A DNA stretch of 64,000 bases from a bacterium D16-56. GTDB taxonomy: Bacteria; Bacillota; Clostridia; Lachnospirales; Lachnospiraceae. Positions 51,316 through 58,879 of the stretch are shown in pieces. The notes under the pieces are model-generated. The model worked only from the letters and a program-made list of their open reading frames with translations. It had not been told where the DNA came from and searched no databases. Position 1 is the first letter of the stretch, and each line of letters opens with the position of its first letter. A program made the position numbers and the translations under genes. The DNA is taken from positions 1-64,000 of the forward strand of contig RAYY01000003.1 of NCBI GenBank assembly GCA_003611875.1, read 5' to 3'.

Positions 51316-52599
51316 TTATCTGCCATACATCAGGTTGGGAATAAACATCACGGCATTGGGGAACAAGGTCAAGATAGCAGCCTCAAGCAGCACAAGTGCA
51401 ATCCAGGGCAGGCAGGCTTTTATGTAATCGTCCAGCTTTATATCCAATATCCCGCAAACCGTGTACATGGCCATGCCGACCGGCGGCGTCATATTTCCCA
51501 TGGTCACAACCGTGCAGAGAATCATACCGAATACCACCGGATCAATTCCAAAGCTTTGTACCATAGGAAGAAGGATGGGAGTTGTCAGAAGAATAATCAC
51601 CGATCCCTCCATAAACATACCGGCAATCACCAAAAGCAGCACAATTAATGACATAACAACCAACGGATTTGTGGTAAAACCCATAACCGCAGTAGTAAAC
51701 TTCTGGGGGAGCTTGTCAATGGGAATCCCATATCCAAACACACCAGACATGGACATCATAAACATAATGGAACCAATATCAATGATAGAATTCTTCATGG
51801 TCTGAAACAAAACCTTGGCTGTCAGCTTTTTATAGATAAACACACCCACAAAAATAGCATACACACAGGCAAAGGAGCCTACCTCTGTGGAGGTAAACAG
51901 TCCCATCCGTATGCCGACCAGAAGAATCAACGGAAAGATAACCGCCCAGATACATTCCTTTAAAAGACCCAGAATCTCCCTGGCAGACGCCCTTTTCTCC
52001 AAAGCCGGCTTTAGCCCATAGCGTCTTGATGCGATTGCCACCATGACCATCATAATCACCATCATCAGGGTACCCACAAAAATGCCGGCAGCAAACAATT
52101 TACCAATGGATACATTGCCCACTGTTCCGTAAGTAATCAATCCCACCCCAGGAGGAATCGTCGCTGTGATCAAGGCAGTAAAGGCAAGAACACACCCTGT
52201 AAATCCCTTGGGATATCCCTGTTTGATCATGTCCGGGCCAAGGACACGGGCCTCCATGGCCGCATCTGCATTGGCAGAGCCGGAGACACCGCCCATTAAA
52301 GTGGAAAGAACAACACTGACCTGAGCCAGCCCCCCGTTCATATGGCCGGTCAGAGCCATAGCCAGCTGAATCAGCTTTTCCGTAATTCCGGAGGCATTCA
52401 TCAAATTCCCTGCAAAAATAAACAGCGGCACTGCCAGCAGGGTGACATTCTGCACCTGAGTGACCGGAAGCTGGGGTACGGTTGTCAGGGGAATCTCCGG
52501 GTGCTGGAAAAAGTACAAAAGTCCCGAGAAAAATACGGAAAAGCCCACCGGAAGACCCAGGAACAGCAAAATAACAAATGCGGTAAATACAATTATCAT
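51316..52599 (-). CDS. TRAP transporter large permease, DctM family
   Basis: A 427-residue, roughly 12-segment membrane protein with VPLFIFAGNLMNASGITEKLI, GGVSGSANADAAMEARVLGPDM and TPPVGMAMYTVC, all typical of DctM. It is the membrane core of the second TRAP system of the island. It lies downstream of the small permease gene on the minus strand, separated by about 100 bases. Confidence 0.9.
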   Translation of the reverse strand: MIIVFTAFVILLFLGLPVGFSVFFSGLLYFFQHPEIPLTTVPQLPVTQVQNVTLLAVPLFIFAGNLMNASGITEKLIQLAMALTGHMNGGLAQVSVVLSTLMGGVSGSANADAAMEARVLGPDMIKQGYPKGFTGCVLAFTALITATIPPGVGLITYGTVGNVSIGKLFAAGIFVGTLMMVIMMVMVAIASRRYGLKPALEKRASAREILGLLKECIWAVIFPLILLVGIRMGLFTSTEVGSFACVYAIFVGVFIYKKLTAKVLFQTMKNSIIDIGSIMFMMSMSGVFGYGIPIDKLPQKFTTAVMGFTTNPLVVMSLIVLLLVIAGMFMEGSVIILLTTPILLPMVQSFGIDPVVFGMILCTVVTMGNMTPPVGMAMYTVCGILDIKLDDYIKACLPWIALVLLEAAILTLFPNAVMFIPNLMYGR

Positions 52600-52699
52600 A
52601 ACGACTCCTTTATCAGATGTCTCTACATTCTGTTATACTTTAAGAGCATACCTCTTTGTCAATGAATTCCATGCTTCTGCATTCTGCTCACAGGTAAAC

Positions 52700-53185
52700 C
52701 TACATTTCATCCTTTAGGTCTGTATGCAAAATATATCGATAATACAAATGTCTCAGCTCATTAATCATCATCATTATCATACTGCAGGGGAGGCTGGCTG
52801 ACACAAAGCTGTAGCTCAGCCATGGAATCGCCTGAAAAACCCGCGCCCTGGATGCAATCACAGATCTCATGCCATAGTAAAACAGAAAACCAATGGAAAA
52901 TATAATAATGGCATGTACCAGTATCTCACAAATCTTCTGCAAAAATCCCGGCAGCTTTGATGTGAGAATATCTACAACCACATGCCGTTTTATCCGAAAG
53001 ACAATATCCGCACTGATAAATGTACTCCAGGCAAAAAGCATAAGAGCCAGATCGTTCCCCCATCGAATCGGATGTCCGGCTGTTCTCATAACTGCTGCTA
53101 TAAAGATGATGGATACACTGGCGCCAAGCAAAATCATGGCCAGAATCACTTCGATATCACATATGCGTCTGTAAAACCTTTCCAA
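52700..53185 (-). CDS. TRAP transporter small permease, DctQ family (TTG start)
   Basis: About 161 residues with four membrane segments and the signature FSTFISADIVFRIKRHVVVD-type loop. The frame is open for 30 codons further upstream to an ATG at 53275, but that extension would be encoded by a hairpin (53202-53232). The TTG at 53185 has a perfect AGGAGG six bases ahead and gives the normal DctQ N-terminus LERFYRRICDIEVILA. I therefore prefer the TTG start. Confidence 0.82.
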   Translation of the reverse strand: MERFYRRICDIEVILAMILLGASVSIIFIAAVMRTAGHPIRWGNDLALMLFAWSTFISADIVFRIKRHVVVDILTSKLPGFLQKICEILVHAIIIFSIGFLFYYGMRSVIASRARVFQAIPWLSYSFVSASLPCSMIMMMINELRHLYYRYILHTDLKDEM

Positions 53186-53201
53186 TTTATACCTCCTGAC
53201 A

Positions 53202-53232
53202 AGGAGTCGGATGCCTGAGGCATCCAACTCCT
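53202..53232 (-). other. Strong stem-loop between dctP and dctQ
   Basis: AGGAGT-C-GGATGCC (53202-53215) pairs with GGCATCC-A-ACTCCT (53219-53232) around a 3-nt loop, with one mismatch. No T run follows on the minus strand. A stem at this place commonly protects the binding-protein mRNA, so that more binding protein than permease is made. Confidence 0.7.
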
Positions 53233-53324
53233 GTTGAATGATGTCACGACTCTGCTCTGCAGGATTCTCTGCCATAAGCGAGTCATTTTAAAGACAGGCT
53301 TCCTTCCACAGCGGACTCCCCATT

Positions 53325-54425
53325 TTACTGTTTGCCGATATCCTTGTAAACTGCTTCCTTCACTGCCGAAAGATTCAGAGCATCATAGGCTTTCTGGCTG
53401 TTTGCCTTAAATGCCTCCATGTCGATCTCATCCGGCCCGATAACCGTGATTCCTGCATCGATCATGGCCTGCTTACTGCCTGCGGTCTGCTCTGCAAGAG
53501 CAATGGTCTCCTCCTCACCGAACTTATTGCACTCGTCAATAAAAATCTTCTGATACTCCTCCGGCAGAGAATCCATCCACTCCTGGCTGACGATCATGGT
53601 ATTGATGGCAAAGAAATGTCCTGTCTCAATAACATAATCACAAACCTCATGAATCTTCAAATTCAGTGCATTATTGTAGGGAAGCTCACAGCCGTCCACA
53701 ACCTTGGTCTGAATACCTGTATATACCTCTCCAAGGCTCAGTGCCGCTGCCGTACATCCAAGGCTGTTGACAGACTCAACCCAGATAGGAGCCGGTGCCG
53801 TGCGGATCATCAGCCCCTTCAAATCATCCGGTTTATAAGCTGCCTTATTGGTAAACAAATGTCTTGGTCCCTGATCCCAGTCCCATGAGAAATTGCAGAT
53901 ATTATACTCATCTGCCAGCTTCTTATTCAGGTCAATGATCGTCTGGGAATCTCGCAGGGCAAATGCCTCCTCCTGATTGTCAATAAAATATGCCGCATTG
54001 CAGACAGAAAGGTCATTTACATAAGAACCAAGCCTTGCAAAGTCTGTCTGCCAGCCAATATTTGCTCCCTGACGGATCTGCTCAATAACATCCTCCTCGG
54101 TTCCCAACTGGGCGTTGGCATAAATCTCAATCTCAACCTCCCCGTTGGTTTTCTCCCGAACGGAATCTGCCCACTTCTGCATATAAATGTGAGGAAGATC
54201 CTGCTCTGTCAGAGTGTGTCCGAAACGCAGCACATACTTGGCCTCGCCTGCAGGGGCTGCTGCCTCTGTTTCTTCTTCCTTACCTGCTTCTTCTGCAGCA
54301 TTTGCTGCCTCTGCAGCCTTTGGCGCCTCAGTAGCCGGAGCCGAAGAACCTCCCCCGCCGCATCCTGCTGCCGAAAAAGCCACCATCGCTGCCATCGCTG
54401 CTGCCATACAACTTCTTTTTCTCAT
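53325..54425 (-). CDS. TRAP transporter solute-binding lipoprotein, DctP family
   Basis: A 366-residue protein. The signal peptide ends in a lipobox (SAAGC, Cys22), then an Ala/Glu-rich tether of about 40 residues, then the DctP domain starting YVLRFGHTLTEQDLPH. The ligand region reads GLMIRTAPAPIWVESVNSLG, with the carboxylate-binding arginine, and EVYTGIQTKVVDGCELP. It differs clearly from the binding protein at 40.6 kb, so the two systems probably take different, related acids. The start follows GAGGAGG. Two tandem promoters lie upstream. Confidence 0.9.
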   Translation of the reverse strand: MRKRSCMAAAMAAMVAFSAAGCGGGGSSAPATEAPKAAEAANAAEEAGKEEETEAAAPAGEAKYVLRFGHTLTEQDLPHIYMQKWADSVREKTNGEVEIEIYANAQLGTEEDVIEQIRQGANIGWQTDFARLGSYVNDLSVCNAAYFIDNQEEAFALRDSQTIIDLNKKLADEYNICNFSWDWDQGPRHLFTNKAAYKPDDLKGLMIRTAPAPIWVESVNSLGCTAAALSLGEVYTGIQTKVVDGCELPYNNALNLKIHEVCDYVIETGHFFAINTMIVSQEWMDSLPEEYQKIFIDECNKFGEEETIALAEQTAGSKQAMIDAGITVIGPDEIDMEAFKANSQKAYDALNLSAVKEAVYKDIGKQ

Positions 54426-54525
54426 TCTTGTTCCTCCTCATATGTTTTTTCGTAGCTTGTGAGCCTCTTTTGCCACAGGCTTCTTTATATAGAACCCTCT
54501 GCGGGATTGCTATTTTTCTCGTCAG

Positions 54526-54542
54526 AATTCATCCTATAAATT
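54526..54542 (-). promoter_or_regulatory. Shared 17-bp operator, copy C
   Basis: On the minus strand this reads AATTTATAGGATGAATT, identical to copy A at 43647-43663. It starts 10 bases past the -10 box of the proximal dctP promoter and covers the early transcribed region, a position typical for a repressor. Confidence 0.72.
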
Positions 54543-54552
54543 CTTTAAAGTG

Positions 54553-54581
54553 AGTATACTCTATTTTTACCTATATTTCAA
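54553..54581 (-). promoter_or_regulatory. Proximal promoter of the dctP operon
   Basis: On the minus strand TTGAAA (54576-54581) and TATACT (54553-54558) are 17 bp apart, close to the sigma-A consensus. Confidence 0.75.
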
Positions 54582-54720
54582 GAAGTAATTTTCTTTTTTC
54601 ACAAATTCTGCAAATTATTTCCTTTTAATTTTACGTTATTCACAATTTTTCTTTGTGTTTGCAGCGAATCCATCCGTTTTTTCATCAAACACCACCATCC
54701 GATCTTTTCCACTTTTTCAA

Positions 54721-54737
54721 AATTCATCCTTTATATT
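54721..54737 (-). promoter_or_regulatory. Shared operator, copy D
   Basis: It matches copy C at 15 of 17 positions. It lies about 19 bases past the -10 box of the distal minus-strand promoter, so each of the two dctP promoters has an operator just downstream. Confidence 0.65.
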
Positions 54738-54744
54738 ATCAAAA

Positions 54745-54763
54745 TGTATACTAGTATCATACA
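54745..54763. promoter_or_regulatory. 19-bp dyad overlapping the distal promoter
   Basis: TGTATACTAGTATCATACA has matching ends TGTAT/ATACA and overlaps the -10 box of the distal dctP promoter. It resembles GntR/FCD operators in symmetry and may bind the regulator encoded at 54926-55636. Confidence 0.5.
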
Positions 54764-54784
54764 CGACTGCGCATCATATGTCAA
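54756..54784 (-). promoter_or_regulatory. Distal promoter facing the dctP operon
   Basis: On the minus strand TTGACA (54779-54784) and TATGAT (54756-54761) are 17 bp apart. A transcript from here would have a leader of over 300 bases before dctP. Confidence 0.6.
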
Positions 54785-54807
54785 TAAGCATCCAACCCAG
54801 CCTGCCA

Positions 54808-54836
54808 TTGACACTCCTCTTTTTTGCTGTTATACT
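54808..54836 (+). promoter_or_regulatory. Promoter of the GntR/FCD regulator gene
   Basis: TTGACA (54808-54813) and TATACT (54831-54836) are 17 bp apart. The start site would be near 54843, about 80 bases before the chosen start codon. Confidence 0.72.
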
Positions 54837-54925
54837 TAATGTCATATTTATCTTCTGCGCAGATATGAACAGGAAAGATAACCCTTCCTCTTTATCTGCC
54901 AGTGATACGAACAGGAGTCCCCTTT

Positions 54926-55636
54926 ATGTCATACATAGTTTCCAGTCACCCCAACACTCTGAATCTTACACAAACCATATACAAACAGTTGAGAGAAGAT
55001 ATCTTCTCTATCCGGCTAATTCCCGGTGAGAAGCTAAGCGAAATGAAGCTGGCCTCTCAATATGGCTGCAGCCGCATTCCGGTTCGCGAGGCGCTGCATC
55101 AGCTTCGCCTGGAGGGCTGCATTGACTCCAGGCCCCAGATCGGCAGCTTTATTTCGTATATTGACTATGAAAATCTGGAGCAGGTGCGATATGTACGAGA
55201 ATGTCTGGAAACACAGGTTATGCTGAATGCCCTGCGGGAGAATGCCTATGATGATTCCATTGATGAGCTTCAGTCGCTATTAGATCAGCAGTGGAATGCC
55301 TACAAGAAGAAGGAATTGATTTTGGCTCATCAGTTAGATGATTTGTTTCATCTTTTTTTTCTCAAGCTGCCCCACAAAGAGTTTGTCCGTGATTATATGG
55401 GCGCTAACAACGTTCACTATCAGAGAGCCCGCTTCCTGGCCCTGAAATATGACCCAAGTCCGGAGGCCCTGGTATGGCAGCATCAGGCAATCCTGGATGC
55501 CGTAGCAGCCAGGGATGAGACCGCCCTGACAAAAGCCATTCACATTCATTTGAACAATCTTTATCGGGTCATTGATTCCTCCTCCGAGGAAATCAGAAAC
55601 TATATCCGCCATCATAAAAAGCCCGTCCGTGTTTAG
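54926..55636 (+). CDS. GntR-family regulator, FCD domain
   Basis: About 236 residues. The N-terminal winged helix (QTIYKQLREDIFSIRLIPGE, then LASQYGCSRIPVREALHQL) is the GntR fold; the C-terminal all-helical FCD domain holds the ligand and metal histidines (HQLDDLFHLFFLKL, QHQAILDA, HIHLNNLY). FCD regulators usually repress and are released by small acids. Divergent from dctP, it is the best candidate for binding the shared 17-bp operator. The ATG at 54926 follows AGGAG; a GTG eight codons upstream lies over that site. Confidence 0.88.
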   Translation: MSYIVSSHPNTLNLTQTIYKQLREDIFSIRLIPGEKLSEMKLASQYGCSRIPVREALHQLRLEGCIDSRPQIGSFISYIDYENLEQVRYVRECLETQVMLNALRENAYDDSIDELQSLLDQQWNAYKKKELILAHQLDDLFHLFFLKLPHKEFVRDYMGANNVHYQRARFLALKYDPSPEALVWQHQAILDAVAARDETALTKAIHIHLNNLYRVIDSSSEEIRNYIRHHKKPVRV

Positions 55637-55649
55637 CAGATGGGCTTTT
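55617..55649. terminator. Terminator shared by two convergent GntR genes
   Basis: AAAAGCCCGTC pairs with the AGATGGGCTTTT end (with small internal mismatches) across the GntR stop codon, with A and T runs on the flanks. It serves both converging genes. Confidence 0.75.
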
Positions 55650-55653
55650 CTTT

Positions 55654-56331
55654 TTATAGCTCCTGAAGGTATCGGTTCTGATTATACAAAAGATGATAGC
55701 TCATGGCCTGTCCGGCTTCGATGGGCTTTTGATCGCGAATGGCAATAAAGATATTTCTGTGGGAAACCAGGGTCTGCTGATATTCCTGTTTTTTTACTCC
55801 GGAGGAAAATTCTGCAATTCCCTTTGTGATAACCGGAATCAGCTCTGCTATCACCCTGTTGTGGGTACAATTTGCAATACAGGTATGAAACTCTCCGTCC
55901 TCCACAGAGAAATTACTGCGCTCAGTCATAGCCTGCTCCACGTTTTTTAACGCCTCCTCAAGACGGGCCAGCTCCTCCTCCGTCCGGTTCTGAGCGGCAA
56001 TGGAAGCAATCTGAGGCTCAATAATCACCCTGGCCTGAAGCAGATCCTCAATCAGCTTTTTCCTGTCATCCACCATAAAAAACCCCAGCGGATCATCGGA
56101 AATCCCGTTCTTGTCCGAGACAAAGGAACCGGCCCCCTGGCGTATTACCACAATATTCCTGGAAAGCAAAAGTCTTAAAGCCTCCCGCACCGTATTCCTT
56201 CCTACCCCCAAAAGCTTTGACAGCTCCATTTCTGTGGGCAGCTTATCCCCTGCTGTCAGATTATGATCCTTAATATACTGCAGGATATCCTCTGATGATT
56301 TTTCCACCCGCGTTTGTCCCGTAGCTCTCAT
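55654..56331 (-). CDS. GntR-family regulator, FadR/FCD subfamily
   Basis: A 225-residue regulator. The N-terminal helix-turn-helix reads KLPTEMELSKLLGVGRNTVREALRL-like, the FadR branch, and the FCD domain holds FHTCIANCTHNRVIAELIPV and SHRNIFIAI with ligand histidines. It converges on the first GntR gene. It may control the ABC-esterase island on its upstream side or the TRAP island downstream; no operator match decides this. Confidence 0.86.
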   Translation of the reverse strand: MRATGQTRVEKSSEDILQYIKDHNLTAGDKLPTEMELSKLLGVGRNTVREALRLLLSRNIVVIRQGAGSFVSDKNGISDDPLGFFMVDDRKKLIEDLLQARVIIEPQIASIAAQNRTEEELARLEEALKNVEQAMTERSNFSVEDGEFHTCIANCTHNRVIAELIPVITKGIAEFSSGVKKQEYQQTLVSHRNIFIAIRDQKPIEAGQAMSYHLLYNQNRYLQEL

Positions 56332-56372
56332 TTTCCCTCCCTGATTGCCATGATGTTCTGGTTTCCACTCTC

Positions 56373-56401
56373 ATTATACAACCACTTCCCGCATTTGTCA
56401 T
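56373..56401 (-). promoter_or_regulatory. Promoter of the second GntR gene
   Basis: On the minus strand ATGACA (56396-56401) and TATAAT (56373-56378) are 17 bp apart, about 40 bases ahead of the start codon. Confidence 0.65.
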
Positions 56402-56442
56402 TTCACAATTTCGTTCACTGGCCATAATATGTCATCTTCTGT

Positions 56443-56469
56443 AACAGTTCAAGGGGTATCTGAACTGTT
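56443..56469. other. Inverted repeat upstream of the GntR promoter
   Basis: AACAGTTCA (56443-56451) and TGAACTGTT (56461-56469) are exact complements with a 9-nt spacer and no T run. It could be an operator. Confidence 0.4.
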
Positions 56470-56564
56470 GCCATCTTCTATCTGCTGTCACCTAGTATAA
56501 CCCATTCTGAACGCCATTGCCTAAATTTCTGAAATAAGGAGCTGTTTTCTCTGAAAATCTCCGC

Positions 56565-56611
56565 AAAAGGGCGGAAAAGCAGCCGCTTTCCGGTTACTTT
56601 TCCGCCCTTTT
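56565..56611 (-). terminator. Terminator of the ABC-esterase operon
   Basis: AAAAGGGCGGAAAAG (56565-56579) pairs perfectly with CTTTTCCGCCCTTTT (56597-56611). It lies past the esterase stop codon and ends with a T run on the minus strand. Confidence 0.9.
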
Positions 56612-56683
56612 ATTTAATTCTATCAGTAATTTGCATAAACGGTCTACATAAACATGCCGCCTGAAAAATGCTGTCAGAACCAT

Positions 56684-57814
56684 TTAACCCTTCATATGCT
56701 TATCCGCATAATCCATATACAGATCCCAGTCATAATCATCCATGGTGTGCTCACCGGTCTTGTGATGATGCCCGATATGCCCTTCATGTAATGGCTGCTC
56801 CGGTTTAGGCCTCTCCCACTGAGAAAGTCCTTTCACTCCAAACAGCTGATACACTGGATCTGCCTGCACCAGACTCTCAAACTCAGATGCCGGATCTGCC
56901 CAGCTGTCGTTGCTCTTGGTGGAGGTATACACCAGCCTTGGCGCCATTAAAGCCACCAGCATATGCTGATCAAAAGGCATTTCATCCTCATGATCTGCAT
57001 ACTTCTGATAATTCCTGGCAAACCAGAAGGGGAATCGGTCAAGAATCTGCCGGATACTCTCCCCCGTCTTGCCTCTGGAAATGGCATCTCCGCTGTTCCC
57101 CGAACAACTGCTGACTGCCATAGCAAACCGCTCATCCTGAGCGCCGCACCACAGAGCAGTCTTTCCCCCTCTGGAATGCCCCACCACGGCCACCCGCTTC
57201 TCATCAATCATAGGATCCGTCTCAAAATAATCCATCACCCGGCTGGCTGCCCATGCCCACACGGTTATGGTTCCCCAGTCATCATCTGCCCGGTTATCTG
57301 CATATTCCGGAAACAGCCGATGAAAACCAGTTCGGAAGCCCTCCTCATAATCTGGCGCTACCTCATGGGTCCGAAAGGCCGCACAGGCATACCCGCGGGA
57401 AATAATCGTCTCCGCCGGATAAAAAGAGCTTAAAAGCTCACGGGCCGGATCACAGTTCATAGGTCCCCGGTTGCAGATTTCTACAAATGCAGGTACTGGC
57501 CCTGCAGCGCTGACCGGAATAAATACATCAAAGGTAAAGATAAAATGACGATCCTTTCGGATACTTTCCACTTCCACGGTTTTGCGGATCGCCCGTCCGT
57601 TCATAATGTTCTCTCCCTGCCTTACGGCAGTCACATGGATATCAATCTTTACATCACTCATATCCGGAAGACGTCCATACTCCTCCCTGCGCAGCATTTC
57701 CAAAATCTCCGGTCTGCGCTTATCCACCCACTCCTGCGCTGTAGCGATCCGGGTTTTGTCCTGACAGACAAACAGGGACGGAACATTTCTCTTATTTTCA
57801 GGCATCTTAACCAT
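56684..57814 (-). CDS. Glucuronoyl-esterase-like (CE15-type) alpha/beta hydrolase
   Basis: About 376 residues. The nucleophile motif is VVGHSRGGKTALW with Ser214, in the place and context of the GCSRxG motif of CE15 enzymes; the C-terminal GHIGHHHKTGEHTMDDYDW supplies the catalytic histidine. There is no signal peptide, so it works in the cytoplasm on an imported ester, perhaps a glucuronoyl ester or acetylated sugar. The ATG at 57814 follows AAAGGAG, 4 bases after the permease stop, so it is in one operon with the ABC importer. Confidence 0.8.
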   Translation of the reverse strand: MVKMPENKRNVPSLFVCQDKTRIATAQEWVDKRRPEILEMLRREEYGRLPDMSDVKIDIHVTAVRQGENIMNGRAIRKTVEVESIRKDRHFIFTFDVFIPVSAAGPVPAFVEICNRGPMNCDPARELLSSFYPAETIISRGYACAAFRTHEVAPDYEEGFRTGFHRLFPEYADNRADDDWGTITVWAWAASRVMDYFETDPMIDEKRVAVVGHSRGGKTALWCGAQDERFAMAVSSCSGNSGDAISRGKTGESIRQILDRFPFWFARNYQKYADHEDEMPFDQHMLVALMAPRLVYTSTKSNDSWADPASEFESLVQADPVYQLFGVKGLSQWERPKPEQPLHEGHIGHHHKTGEHTMDDYDWDLYMDYADKHMKG

Positions 57815-57818
57815 TTTC

Positions 57819-58865
57819 TTATTCTCCTTTTTGCCCCGAGCCCTTTCCCAATGCATACAGAATAATTCCATTACTGATAATCATTCTCACGATATCCGAA
57901 ATATTGCTCTCCGGTAGAATCACATTCGCAACCGGCAGCGACAAGGTCAATAACCCCTGGAACACCATAACCCCAAAAACCACATTAAAAATGGATGCCT
58001 TTTTGTTGGATGCCCCGCCGATTAAAACTGCTGCTACAGCCGAGAAGGACATCATCTTGGGAGAATCATAAAACTGCAGAAATCCAAAGCTTTGGGCATA
58101 TACTAAGATCCCGACAGCACCCAGCACCGTAGAGAGGGTGATGCCCCAAATCCTCATTTTATCTACATTAATTCCATTGGCCTCTGCCAGGCCAGGATTC
58201 TGACCTGCTGCCCGCATCATCATGCCGGTCTTGGAATTCATATAAAGATAAACCAAAAAGCACATGACAAACAGAAACAAAAATGTACCGGTAGGTATGG
58301 TCAGTCCGCCGATCTCAATTGGGTGGAACTCATCCAGAACCTTTGCCCAATAATCGGAAAGCACCACATCCTTCCGTACTCCACGCCCCATCTGCATCCG
58401 CAGAATCAGGTTATCCAAAGGAATAAACAGCCACACAATACACATTACAGAGATCATGGCAAAGCCCACATAGGTGGCAATCATCATCTCGGAGCCCTTT
58501 ACCCGGTTCATCAAAAGTCCATACAGGTATCCAAATACCAATGCAAAAGGAATGGAAAAGGCAATGGCAGCAAAAAACCCTGTAAATCCGGTCAGCTCCA
58601 TATTCAGGCTGATCAATCCGCCGATCAGTCCGCAGATAATGCCAATGGGAAGAGCAAAGTTCATGCCGGCGCCGCACACCATAATCGGCACCATGGTCAA
58701 AACCAGGACCCCGTTCATGGCCATCCTTGTCAATGCCTGTGAATACAAAGTCAAGGTATTTAAATGCAGAACCGGAACAAGAACTGCCACTGCCAGAAAA
58801 AATGTGATGGCCACGATTCTTGTGACACCAAAGCTCTCTATATATTTACTCATCTTGTTCTTCAT
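57819..58865 (-). CDS. Sugar-type ABC transporter permease (RbsC/BPD_transp_2 family)
   Basis: A 348-residue protein with about 9-10 membrane segments. It has the Gly/Ala-rich family stretch AVAAVLIGGASNKKASIFNV near the C-terminus and GLIGGLISLN in the middle, as in ribose and galactose permeases. It is the only permease of the system, so the channel is probably a homodimer. It lies 14 bases after the ATPase gene with a strong AGGAGG site. Confidence 0.88.
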   Translation of the reverse strand: MKNKMSKYIESFGVTRIVAITFFLAVAVLVPVLHLNTLTLYSQALTRMAMNGVLVLTMVPIMVCGAGMNFALPIGIICGLIGGLISLNMELTGFTGFFAAIAFSIPFALVFGYLYGLLMNRVKGSEMMIATYVGFAMISVMCIVWLFIPLDNLILRMQMGRGVRKDVVLSDYWAKVLDEFHPIEIGGLTIPTGTFLFLFVMCFLVYLYMNSKTGMMMRAAGQNPGLAEANGINVDKMRIWGITLSTVLGAVGILVYAQSFGFLQFYDSPKMMSFSAVAAVLIGGASNKKASIFNVVFGVMVFQGLLTLSLPVANVILPESNISDIVRMIISNGIILYALGKGSGQKGE

Positions 58866-58879
58866 CTTCCGTTCACCTC

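Larger units (their letters stand above)
54426..54925. other. Divergent control region between dctP and the GntR gene
   Basis: About 500 bases without a gene. It holds two minus-strand promoters facing dctP (54553-54581 and 54756-54784), one plus-strand promoter for the GntR gene (54808-54836), two copies of the 17-bp operator (54526-54542 and 54721-54737) and a 19-bp dyad (54745-54763). Confidence 0.75.
56332..56683. other. Intergenic region upstream of the second GntR gene
   Basis: About 350 bases without a gene. It contains the GntR promoter (56373-56401), a 9-bp hairpin (56443-56469) and the terminator of the esterase operon (56565-56611). Nothing else was recognised. Confidence 0.7.

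Noticed and set aside
53186-53275. N-terminal 30-residue extension of the second DctQ
   Set aside because: It would be encoded largely by a perfect RNA hairpin and lacks a ribosome site. The TTG at 53185 has an ideal one.
19484-54757. Shared palindrome ATACTAGTAT near 19486 and at 54748
   Set aside because: A single shared 10-mer can arise by chance in 64 kb. The first copy overlaps the region of a stop codon at an operon-internal site with no promoter, so I do not treat it as an operator pair.
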